Below are positions 25,334 through 33,380 of a stretch of 34,934 nucleotides of DNA, in pieces. The notes beneath the pieces were generated by a model. It did not search any database and was not told the DNA's origin. It saw nothing but the letters and a program-made list of their open reading frames with translations. Position 1 is the first letter of the stretch. Each line of letters starts with the position of its first letter. The position numbers and the translations under genes are program-made. Source of the stretch: Rhodocyclaceae bacterium (GTDB lineage Bacteria; Pseudomonadota; Gammaproteobacteria; Burkholderiales; Rhodocyclaceae); NCBI GenBank assembly GCA_003158255.1, contig PMIH01000193.1:1-34934 (forward strand), in the 5' to 3' direction.

Positions 25334-25625
25334 GGATCGTTAACGGGGGCTAACCGGCTTCGCCGCCAGCGACAGAAAGTCCGTCGATTCGACTAACAGA
25401 GCCGGGTCACCGCTGGTACAGGCAATTGGGATTTGCATACTTTTGATTGCACTTCGCTCAACGGTTGGACTTAAGTACCAAAATGATATAGCTAATTGGT
25501 TCGTAGCCCATCCGAGGTTGGTTGTTCTCACACTATTATTTACGTTGTTGGATGAGGATTCTGGCCAACGTTGTGCGTTGTTCGACACGCGAGAAAATTA
25601 CGTATCGTTTCTCGTGCCAGAAGAG
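25334..25625. other. Non-coding AT-rich gap between the NRPS block and the glycan operon
   Basis: A 292-bp gap, the longest without a convincing gene apart from the IS-scar junction. The only small open frame (82 residues, 25340-25588 minus) shows no recognisable domain and no ribosome site. The middle (about 25480-25560) is clearly more AT-rich than the neighbours. On the minus strand it contains a TATATC-like -10 candidate near 25490 without a good -35 box. It probably holds a promoter or untranslated leader for the downstream operon that begins with the acyltransferase, but the promoter itself is not proven. Confidence 0.4.
25586..25616 (-). terminator. Hairpin after the first hydrolase gene, possible terminator or attenuator
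   Basis: An imperfect stem lies 10 nt beyond the hydrolase stop codon on the minus strand. GAGAAA pairs with TTTCTC, and CAC with GTG outside a 2-nt bulge; the loop is 11 nt. No U-run follows, so it is not a standard intrinsic terminator. It might be an mRNA-stabilising or partial-termination element separating the NRPS block from the glycan genes. Confidence 0.3.
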
Positions 25626-26522
25626 TCAAGTCGGCGCGACTTTGGCAGGATCTGTCGCAGTGCGAATGGCGGGCATACCGTGGCTCTCAACTATGCCGAG
25701 GATCCAGTTGCGAATCACGTCAATCAAACGATTTTGAGATCGTAATGACAGCAGGGTATGGTCAATTTCCGGCAAGAAATTGCATCGGACTTTGTCGACA
25801 AAGGGTTCGTCGGCGAATCCATCGCGAAATTGGCGTGCGTAGCTATATGCATCGATTACTCCACCGGAGAATATGAGGAAGATGGCGACACCACGATCGA
25901 CCAAAGTTTGTATGGCGTGGCAGTACTCGGCGCGCGGTGGGTTGGCAGTCGATTCGTCAGACGAAAATATATTTGCAGATTCCGATCCACCTTCGTGGCG
26001 AATTAAGCTCCAACTTCCTACAAGGCGACGGGCAATTGCTGTGGCAGCGCTTTTCCAAGTGCCGGCGCGGAATCTCTTCCAATGACGCACAAGACGCGAC
26101 CACCTTGTGCGATACCAGAAGCCGTCAAACATTAGAATCCCTGCAACACGTTGGTCAGCGAGGGCGGTCCAGTACGCATGAACTGCCCCTGAGCAGTTGC
26201 CGATTAGAATGAAACGCCGAACGCCATGATGCAGTTCAAGGTAGTCTATTGCTGATCGTACATCCACAACCGCTTGTTGCAGGAAATCACATTGAGTGCT
26301 GGCTGGGCGACTGTCGCCCAGGCCGCTCAAGTCAAATCGCATACTGGTAACGCCTTCGTCGGCCAATGCACGAGATAGTTTGACGTTGAATCGGTGTGGA
26401 CCGAGGCGTGGAATTACGCCTGCATTGAAGGTTAGGACGGCGATATCGCTGGTAACGATTGGTTCGCATACTATTCCGACCAACGATGCATTGGGGCCGA
26501 ACAGGATTGGAGTCTCTTTCAT
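25626..26522 (-). CDS. Alpha/beta-hydrolase with Cys at the nucleophile position (exosortase-A hydrolase 1-like)
   Basis: A 298-residue alpha/beta-hydrolase-fold protein resembling exosortase-A-system-associated hydrolase 1 (TIGR03100-like). The nucleophile elbow reads G108-N-C-S-G112, putting Cys110 where most relatives have Ser. A likely catalytic acid is Asp224 and the catalytic His is in IDHTLL (His255). A Cys-His-Asp set fits a thioesterase or acyl-transfer enzyme acting on carrier-bound or CoA-bound acyl groups. In other PEP-CTERM EPS loci it is reported to occur with a second, distinct hydrolase, and here that partner is directly upstream (ATGA overlap). Acyl release from the adjacent NRPS is a good guess but unproven. 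Confidence 0.78.
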   Translation of the reverse strand: MKETPILFGPNASLVGIVCEPIVTSDIAVLTFNAGVIPRLGPHRFNVKLSRALADEGVTSMRFDLSGLGDSRPASTQCDFLQQAVVDVRSAIDYLELHHGVRRFILIGNCSGAVHAYWTALADQRVAGILMFDGFWYRTRWSRLVRHWKRFRAGTWKSAATAIARRLVGSWSLIRHEGGSESANIFSSDESTANPPRAEYCHAIQTLVDRGVAIFLIFSGGVIDAYSYARQFRDGFADEPFVDKVRCNFLPEIDHTLLSLRSQNRLIDVIRNWILGIVESHGMPAIRTATDPAKVAPT

Positions 26523-27364
26523 GCGGTCTCCCCAACCTGCTGCGTTATAGCCATTAGGGCGTTGGTCGGAACCAACGGGGTATTACCAGCCGTATCGGTT
26601 GTCCAGTTGGTGCCGTGATTTACCACATATACCCTTACGCGGTCGGGATCTCGAATCTGGACTTGGGCAAAATCATTCCCTTCGGGACTGGTCGGCTCGA
26701 TAACGACATGGATGTCCACAGGATTGGTTGGCCACCTATGCGTTTCGATGGAAACCTCCGAAAGTTGTGTTCGAAACAGTGGCGAGATGGCAAAGCCAAT
26801 TGCTTCGTCGCGATAACATGTTAGGTCTTGAGCGACCTCGCGCGGTGCTAGTCGGAGTGGCAAGCTATATACGTTTTCAAGGCTTGTAACATGGCGCTCG
26901 CGCAAGAACTCGAGATAACGCGTGCCGTCGAGAATCGGATCCCAAAGAATGAGCCGCGATAAACCTATTGGAGCCACGTGGGTCGCTCGAAGTGCTACGG
27001 TTGCCCCCAATCGCATGCCAACCCAAACAACACGAATTGCACCGGAAAGGTGTTGGAGTTCTCCATGCGCCATCAGCAAATCGCCGGACCAGCCATCCAA
27101 ATCGCCATCGGCATCTTCGCCCATTGAGTCGCCCGTACCAAAATAGTCAAAACGCAGGACAGCATGACCCGCACGGGCTAATCGTTCAGCCAGTGAACGT
27201 TGAAAGCGATGGGCGCGGATCGCTTCCTGACCAAAAGCATTGCATAGTACGACTGCTGGGCGTGAGACGGTTGCCTGTGTTTGTGGCGCGTGATAAATAC
27301 CAAAAAGGCGACGGTTTGGCGCGCCAAATGCGATTGGAGTAACGTTGGTCTGCGCATTATTCAT
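26519..27364 (-). CDS. Alpha/beta-hydrolase-fold protein with Arg in the nucleophile elbow (hydrolase 2-like)
   Basis: A 281-residue alpha/beta-hydrolase-fold protein. It has a typical N-terminal region (LFGIYHAP, LCNAFGQEAIRAHRFQRSLA, RFDYFGTGDSMGE), but the elbow reads GMRLG (~116-120): Arg replaces the catalytic Ser. This recalls exosortase-A hydrolase 2 (TIGR03101-like), in which a GLRLG-type elbow is, as I recall, usual. It may be non-catalytic or use a different chemistry, perhaps supporting the hydrolase-1 neighbour. ATG 27364 overlaps the PPTase stop by 4 nt; an upstream extension to 27403 would sit inside the PPTase gene and is unlikely. Confidence 0.75.
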   Translation of the reverse strand: MNNAQTNVTPIAFGAPNRRLFGIYHAPQTQATVSRPAVVLCNAFGQEAIRAHRFQRSLAERLARAGHAVLRFDYFGTGDSMGEDADGDLDGWSGDLLMAHGELQHLSGAIRVVWVGMRLGATVALRATHVAPIGLSRLILWDPILDGTRYLEFLRERHVTSLENVYSLPLRLAPREVAQDLTCYRDEAIGFAISPLFRTQLSEVSIETHRWPTNPVDIHVVIEPTSPEGNDFAQVQIRDPDRVRVYVVNHGTNWTTDTAGNTPLVPTNALMAITQQVGETA

Positions 27365-28152
27365 TTTGTGCAATGAGCAAGTTTGCTGTAGGTAGTAACC
27401 CATGCTGTGGCGGCAACATACCCGATACCAACATCAATGTTCTCGACTTGCACTTGAACTGACTCCTCTTCTGTTCTTAGTTCTGCTAGTGCCGATTGTT
27501 TCGAAAGGCCAACGTGAAATGATCTCGGGGGGACCATCAGACCACAGCCCAAGGCTTTTAGGCAGGCTTCTTTGCGTGTCCATCCGCGCAAGAATGCACG
27601 CGAGCGTTCATGGGCAGGGGTGTCGCTCAATTCCCAGTACTCGCGCGAGGTAAAGTTCTGCTCGGCCAGTTGCCAAATATCATCGAACTCACGCAATTTT
27701 TCGATATCGACACCGATTTCGACGTAATCCACTATTCCAAGCAATGCGACATCCCCGCTATGACTAAGATTGAAGCGGCATGACTCGAGGGTGTTTTCTG
27801 CCTGAGCGATAGAAGGTTTTCCATGCCGGCCGGCATGGAACACGACCGACGTCGCGTGGCGAGCGAGGCGTTGTGCCAGGATTTCGCGCAATGCGCAATG
27901 TGCCGCCCGGTAGCGACGCCGATCATCTTCAAATATGAAGCGGGCGGCGCGAGCAGTCTCGTCACGGCTCAACCACATCTCGTGGTTTTGGAATGGGTAG
28001 GCCAACAGGTCTATCGTCCATAGCTCAATATTGCGTGGACCGGCGGGCAAGGCGGTCAGACCTACCGACAACGTGGCGCATGGATTGGACACGTTCTCTA
28101 TCGCAATCGTCGACGAATTGCCTGGGACACAGCTGGTACTCAACACATTCAC
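27361..28152 (-). CDS. 4'-phosphopantetheinyl transferase (Sfp type)
   Basis: A 263-residue PPTase that attaches the phosphopantetheine arm of CoA to carrier proteins. Motifs: RHGKPSI (~109-115), FNLSHSGD (127-134), the metal-binding GVDIE (147-151) and WTRKEACLKALG (191-202), matching the Sfp/EntD type rather than AcpS. It directly follows the NRPS gene (14-nt gap), and its evident job is to activate the three carrier domains of that NRPS. The start is a GTG; no in-frame ATG lies near. Its presence inside the cluster supports the NRPS being active. Confidence 0.92.
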   Translation of the reverse strand: MNVLSTSCVPGNSSTIAIENVSNPCATLSVGLTALPAGPRNIELWTIDLLAYPFQNHEMWLSRDETARAARFIFEDDRRRYRAAHCALREILAQRLARHATSVVFHAGRHGKPSIAQAENTLESCRFNLSHSGDVALLGIVDYVEIGVDIEKLREFDDIWQLAEQNFTSREYWELSDTPAHERSRAFLRGWTRKEACLKALGCGLMVPPRSFHVGLSKQSALAELRTEEESVQVQVENIDVGIGYVAATAWVTTYSKLAHCTK

Positions 28153-28166
28153 TGCAAAGGTGACTG

Positions 28167-31100
28167 TTAGGGGCGACGCCCGAAGCGACCGAGTACGCGT
28201 GACAAGAGTCCGGATTTGTCCGGCTCCACCGAGCGTGTTTGGTCGGCAGAGTCCGCTGCGGCAATCGTGGGTGACGGTACGCCAAGCTGATGTAGCGTTT
28301 CGTACACCATGCGCGATGGTTCTATCTTCAATCCCAGATCCTTCTCCGCATCGCTTACCGCACGCATTGCCAACAATGAACTGCCTCCCAGATCAAAGAA
28401 GTTGTCGTTGCCTGTGATTTGCCCAACGTCGATGCCCAGCAGTCGCGCCCAAATCGTGGCGAGACCAATTTCGTCGGCGCTCTCCGTTGCGGCGGCGGGC
28501 AGAAGTGCTTGATGGGATGAGCCATCGGCAATGCTTAACTGTCCTAGCGTTTCAAAAACAAAACGGCGTGGATCGATCTTGAGGCCGAGGTTCTTATCGG
28601 CTTCGGCTACGGCACGCATTGCGAGTAGCGAACTGCCACCTAGGTCGAAGAAGTTGTCATTACCATGAATCTGGTCGGGACCTACACCTAGCAAACGAGC
28701 CCACAACTCAGCGAGCGCGCGCTCGTTTGGCGAGTCAATTGTCCCCGCGCGTTCTGTGGCGACGATTGCGGGGCCTTTGGGGGCCGGCCTGAGCCATCCT
28801 GCAAGACGGCCATCCGCAGTGGACAACAATTCCGACGGTGAGCGACGGGGATCCTGCTCGATTTGATTGAGTACAGTTAGAAATGTTTCATGTAGCAGAC
28901 TTGCTGTGGACTCGTCATAAAGATCAGCGTTGTACATCAGCCCACCTTCCATTCCGCCAGGCCCCTCCATCAACCACAGTCCCAGATCCTGCGTAGCAGC
29001 ATGCTGTTTGACCAAAATATTTTCGTGGTGCAGCGGTCCCCACTCCCGGCGACGCTCCCGAGCATCCTGGAAAGAGAATAATGCCTGATAGAGACCGGCG
29101 GTCTTGATATGCTCAGCAACCTCGCTCTCCTGCACCAGTATTTCGAACGGGACATCCGCATTGTTGAACAGCTTGATGATCAGCGTCTTGACGGCACCGA
29201 GATTGGCCAAGAAAGGAGCATCCGCGGCAATGTTAACGTGGATGGGCATGAGGTTGGTGAAGAAGCCCATGATCGGCTCCAACACACTTTCCAGACGCCC
29301 ACGCACTGGCACGCCCAGCGCCACTTGTGAGTGGCCGAGGGCCGCCGATACAACAACCGCAAAGGCTGACATGCACAACATATTCAATGTTGCATCGTTG
29401 GTGCGCGCCAATTCGCGCAGCCGGTCCGTCTGATCTTTCGGAATCTTCACCCATAGCGTCGCGCCCGTGCCCGTCATGTGCCCGGCCCGTGGCCTGTCTG
29501 TACGCGGCAAAAGGTCGGGGTGGAGTGCCTTGTAGTGAGACTTCCAAAACCCGAGCTGTTGTGCGAACTCTTCACCCTTTAGCCAATCGGCATGCCAACG
29601 CGAGAAGTCTGAGTAAGTGACCTCGAGCGGCGGCAGTTGGTGCGGGCGTTCCTCCACAAGTGCACCGTATAACTCCGACATTTCTTCGTATAGCAGGTCA
29701 AATGACCATCCGTCCCAGACGAGGTGATGGGTGACGAACAGGAATACGTGCTCCTGGTCGCTCAAGCGATAGAGTTCGGTCCGCATCATCGGTGCGCGAT
29801 TCAGGGGAATCGGCGTGTCGATCGCAACCTGTAGGCGATTCATCAACTCTGATTCGCGGTGCGCGGGAGCTATTGCGCTCAAGTCGATAACAGGCAGGTC
29901 GACCAAGCCGGTTTCCTGTACCGACTGGATGTAGGCAGATCCGTTGGCAGACGTATCTGGAACGACGATGGTGCGCAACGACGGCTGTCGCTGCACCATC
30001 ATATTCAGTGCCTCACGGAACTTCGGCAAGTCGAGTGGTCCGCGCAACCGATGTGCTGAAGGGACCGAATACGCGACCGTACCGGGAAGCAGTTCCTCGA
30101 CAAATCTGACTCGTTCCTGCATAACAGTCGCTGGCGCTTGGCGTTGATCGGCCGACTTGACAAGCGCAGCTCGGCGCGGAGCGTTACTGCCTTTGGCCTG
30201 TTCGACCGCCTGCGCCAGAAGTGCTGCCGTGGGCGATTGGAACAGAACGCCCAAAGGCATGCTCACGGCGAAGTCGCGGTTCAGTTGCGCAATCAGGCGC
30301 GCTGCGAGCAACGAGTGTCCGCCCAGTGCGAAGAAATCGTCTTCTACGCCGAGTCCCGGGAGATTCAGTACCTTCTCCATGGCGTCGAGAACTTGCCGTT
30401 CCAGCGGGGTGCGCGGTGCAACGCGATCGCGTCCCGCAGACCGATGGAGGTCCGGCGGTGGTAGCGCGGCCCGGTTGATCTTGCCGTTCGGCAGCAGCGG
30501 CAATCGATCCATTGGAACAAAGTGCTGGGGCAACATATAGGCGGGCAGGGCGCCGCGCAGATGTTCGTTCAATGTGTTTGCGTCGGGTGCACCACCACGG
30601 GGCACGAAGTAGGCCACCAGCCTGACGTCGCCAGGAACATCTTCCCGCGCCATGACTACGGTTTGCGCCACGGCAGGATGGCTGTCCAAAGCCGCCTCGA
30701 TCTCCCCCAGTTCGATACGGAAGCCGCGCACCTTGACCTGGAAGTCGTTGCGACCCAAATGTTCGAGTAGTCCGTCAGCGCGCCAGCGGCCACGGTCGCC
30801 CGTGCAGTAGAGTCGGGGGCCGGGCGTGGTCGAGAATGGATCTGGGATGAAGCGTTCGGCGGTAAGTTCTGGTCGATTCAGATAGCCCAATGTGACGCCA
30901 TCGCCGCCGATCCAGAGTTCACCGGGGGTGCCGATTGGACAAGGCTGTCGACGCTCATCAAGAATCCATATTGTTGTATTGGCGATCGGTCGGCCGATGC
31001 TGATGAAAGAGTCAGTCGTAGTGACACGCCAACAAGTAGACCACACAGTGGTTTCGGTCGGCCCATACATGTTCCACAGTTCCCCGACTGCGGGGAACAA

Positions 31101-33380
31101 ACGCGCCGATAGATCGGGCGACAGCGCTTCACCTCCGATCAGCGCCTTGAAGCCTTTCGGACCGCGCCAGCCGGAGTCGAGCAGCATGCGCCAAGTCCCT
31201 GGTGTCGCCTGCATGAATGTAGCCTGGCTGCGCGACAACAGATTGGCAAGGGCGAGCGGGTCAAGTGCCTGATCGCGGCTGGCGAGCACGACTTGAGCGC
31301 CGACAGTCAGCGGCAGCAGCAGTTCGAGTACCGCGATGTCGAAGGAAAGTGTGGTGACGGCGACCAGTCGGTCGTCGGCACTCATACCGGGCTCATTCTG
31401 CATGCTGGTCAGGAAATTCACCACTGCGCGGTGATGTACCTGTACTCCCTTGGGTTTGCCCGTGGAACCGGACGTATAGATGACATAGGCGGCATCATCC
31501 GGCGTCGCGTCGAGCGTACCCGCGGCGGGCGGTGCGGCCGGCTGCGCGTCGATCAGGAAGGCATCGACATCGAGCAAGACGGTTTGTTCGCGGGGCCACG
31601 ACAGTAGAGCGGCCAGGGATGATTCGGAGACGAGGGCTGCCAGTCTGGCGTCTTCGGCCATGTAGTGCAGGCGGTCGGCCGGGTAGGAGGGGTCGAGCGG
31701 GACATAAGCTGCGCCACTCTTCAAGATGGCCAGTTGGCTGGCAACCATATTCAGGCCGCGCTCGACACAGAGGCCAACCAATTGGCCACGACCGACACCC
31801 CGGCTGCGCAGCAGGTTGGCGAGACGATTGGCGCGCTGATCGAGTTCTCGATAACTCAGTTGCAGGTCTCCGAAGCTGATGGCGACCTTTCCCTCCATCG
31901 CTTCCACCTGCCGTTCGATCAAGGCATGAATCGCGGTGTCCCGCGCGTATAAGCGCTTGGTGTCGTTCCAGGCAGAGATGCCGGAAAGATCCGCGTCGGT
32001 TGCTGAGAAGGCGCTCGCTACGGTGACGTCGGGTTTCGACACGGCGCGTTCCAATGCAACTCGATACAAGTCGAGCCAGCGCTGTACTGTCTGCCGATCG
32101 AAAAGATCCGTGTTGTATTGCAACTCAAGCAGGATTCCGGATTCCAGCTGGCTCGCGTTGAGGAATAACTCGAAGTTTTCGAAATGGCGCGGATTTGACT
32201 GGAGATCGACGCGCAGTCCGGCGAGGGAAAGTTCCTTCGGAGAAATCCGTGAATCGAGATTGAAGAGTACGCCGACTAACGGAAGCCGGCTTGGATCGCG
32301 TTGCATCTGGAGCTTCTGAAGTATGCCGCCAAACGTACTGGACTGGTGTTCATAGGCGTCAAGGACTCGACTGCGCGTTTCGCCGATCAGCGTGGAAATG
32401 GGAGTGTTGTGATCAGTTGCGACGCGAATTGGCAGCAAGTTCACGCAGTGCCCGACCAGCGCATCCTTGCCCGAGGCTGATTGTCCTGCTGCAGGGACGC
32501 CAACAACCACATCGTCGCTGCCGGAGAGGCGTGCTACGAGGCCGGCAAACATTGCAAACATGGTCGCGAACAGGCTGGCACCCTGACGTCCGCCGTACTG
32601 ACGGACGGCACTGACCAACTGAGCTTCGATCAGCAGATCCTCGCGCCGCGAAGCGAATGTACGTCGGGGAGGACGCGGGTGATCGCATGGCAGCTGGAGT
32701 ACCGGTGCCGACGCGTTGTACAGCGACACCCAGTACTGAGTGTCACTCTCCGCAGCGGTCGCGTGCTCGGCATCGCGCTCGGCGATGGCGTAGGCGGCAA
32801 AGCTCTCAGCGGAAGCGAGTCCGTCGGGTCGTCCGGCGTCAAGCGCTGCATAGAGCTTCATCAGTTCGGGAGCGAGTATTCCGAAAGACCAGCCGTCGCA
32901 AATGACGTGATGACCGGTAAGAACTAGCTCGAACCTATCGTTCGCCAGAACGGCAAGGGTTGCTCGGAAAAGCGGTCCGTTCGAGAGATCAAACGGAGTT
33001 TCCACCGCGGCCGTACGCAGGCGGAACAGTGTGGTGTTGCGTTCACCTTCCATAACGCCAGATAACTGCACGACATCCGCTGCTAGTTGTCCTTGGGCAG
33101 CAATCAGGAGGCTCATGCCGTCATCAGCCACAGTTGCTCGTAGCGACTCATGTCGCTTCGACAGCGCTTGCAGCGCTTGCTGCAACGACTTGAGATTCAG
33201 CGCGCCATCGATATGTAACGACACCGACTCGTTATAAGCGAGTGATGCCTCAGTGCCTAGCTGGCAAGCCAGCCATATTTCCCGCTGAGCTTCCGTTGTC
33301 GGCGCGACGCGCTGTAGTTCTGGTTCGGCAAATGGGTCATAGTCGACTTCTATGGCGGTGGGTTGCACGGAATTCATCAT
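28167..33380 (-). CDS. Nonribosomal peptide synthetase, C-A-T-C-T-T
   Basis: A 1737-residue NRPS. Domain order: condensation C1 (~20-455, HHVICDG at 157-163); adenylation (~480-985, YTSGSTGKPKG 635-645, YGPTET 772-777, CTGDRGRW 859-866, LPNGKINRAAL 963-973); carrier T1 (Ser1023 in GGHS); C2 (~1085-1520, HHLVWDG 1218-1224); carriers T2 (Ser1584) and T3 (Ser1668). Read against the GrsA pocket positions, the A-domain residues give D681-I682-L685-Q724-L747-G749-M771-V779-W780 and the usual Lys, a pattern I recall as glycine-type. There is no second A domain, no thioesterase and no reductase domain. T2 and T3 are a recent duplication. The ATG overlaps the aminotransferase stop by 4 nt. The product is not known. 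Confidence 0.93.
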   Translation of the reverse strand: MMNSVQPTAIEVDYDPFAEPELQRVAPTTEAQREIWLACQLGTEASLAYNESVSLHIDGALNLKSLQQALQALSKRHESLRATVADDGMSLLIAAQGQLAADVVQLSGVMEGERNTTLFRLRTAAVETPFDLSNGPLFRATLAVLANDRFELVLTGHHVICDGWSFGILAPELMKLYAALDAGRPDGLASAESFAAYAIAERDAEHATAAESDTQYWVSLYNASAPVLQLPCDHPRPPRRTFASRREDLLIEAQLVSAVRQYGGRQGASLFATMFAMFAGLVARLSGSDDVVVGVPAAGQSASGKDALVGHCVNLLPIRVATDHNTPISTLIGETRSRVLDAYEHQSSTFGGILQKLQMQRDPSRLPLVGVLFNLDSRISPKELSLAGLRVDLQSNPRHFENFELFLNASQLESGILLELQYNTDLFDRQTVQRWLDLYRVALERAVSKPDVTVASAFSATDADLSGISAWNDTKRLYARDTAIHALIERQVEAMEGKVAISFGDLQLSYRELDQRANRLANLLRSRGVGRGQLVGLCVERGLNMVASQLAILKSGAAYVPLDPSYPADRLHYMAEDARLAALVSESSLAALLSWPREQTVLLDVDAFLIDAQPAAPPAAGTLDATPDDAAYVIYTSGSTGKPKGVQVHHRAVVNFLTSMQNEPGMSADDRLVAVTTLSFDIAVLELLLPLTVGAQVVLASRDQALDPLALANLLSRSQATFMQATPGTWRMLLDSGWRGPKGFKALIGGEALSPDLSARLFPAVGELWNMYGPTETTVWSTCWRVTTTDSFISIGRPIANTTIWILDERRQPCPIGTPGELWIGGDGVTLGYLNRPELTAERFIPDPFSTTPGPRLYCTGDRGRWRADGLLEHLGRNDFQVKVRGFRIELGEIEAALDSHPAVAQTVVMAREDVPGDVRLVAYFVPRGGAPDANTLNEHLRGALPAYMLPQHFVPMDRLPLLPNGKINRAALPPPDLHRSAGRDRVAPRTPLERQVLDAMEKVLNLPGLGVEDDFFALGGHSLLAARLIAQLNRDFAVSMPLGVLFQSPTAALLAQAVEQAKGSNAPRRAALVKSADQRQAPATVMQERVRFVEELLPGTVAYSVPSAHRLRGPLDLPKFREALNMMVQRQPSLRTIVVPDTSANGSAYIQSVQETGLVDLPVIDLSAIAPAHRESELMNRLQVAIDTPIPLNRAPMMRTELYRLSDQEHVFLFVTHHLVWDGWSFDLLYEEMSELYGALVEERPHQLPPLEVTYSDFSRWHADWLKGEEFAQQLGFWKSHYKALHPDLLPRTDRPRAGHMTGTGATLWVKIPKDQTDRLRELARTNDATLNMLCMSAFAVVVSAALGHSQVALGVPVRGRLESVLEPIMGFFTNLMPIHVNIAADAPFLANLGAVKTLIIKLFNNADVPFEILVQESEVAEHIKTAGLYQALFSFQDARERRREWGPLHHENILVKQHAATQDLGLWLMEGPGGMEGGLMYNADLYDESTASLLHETFLTVLNQIEQDPRRSPSELLSTADGRLAGWLRPAPKGPAIVATERAGTIDSPNERALAELWARLLGVGPDQIHGNDNFFDLGGSSLLAMRAVAEADKNLGLKIDPRRFVFETLGQLSIADGSSHQALLPAAATESADEIGLATIWARLLGIDVGQITGNDNFFDLGGSSLLAMRAVSDAEKDLGLKIEPSRMVYETLHQLGVPSPTIAAADSADQTRSVEPDKSGLLSRVLGRFGRRP
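28269..28724 (-). repeat. Tandem duplication of the last carrier domain
   Basis: Residues ~1553-1620 and ~1637-1704 of the NRPS are two carrier domains offset by 84 residues (252 bp). Between positions 1573 and 1591 and positions 1657 and 1675, a stretch of 19 residues is identical, including the GGSS attachment motif. Similarity falls off outside the domains. Both attachment serines are intact. DNA copies lie at about 28521-28724 and 28269-28472 and have diverged at many third-codon positions, so the duplication is not brand new. Confidence 0.85.

Noticed and set aside
25340-25588. An 82-codon open frame on the minus strand in the gap
   Set aside because: No recognisable domain, no ribosome site and a composition unlike neighbouring genes; treated as non-coding, though a small protein cannot be fully excluded.
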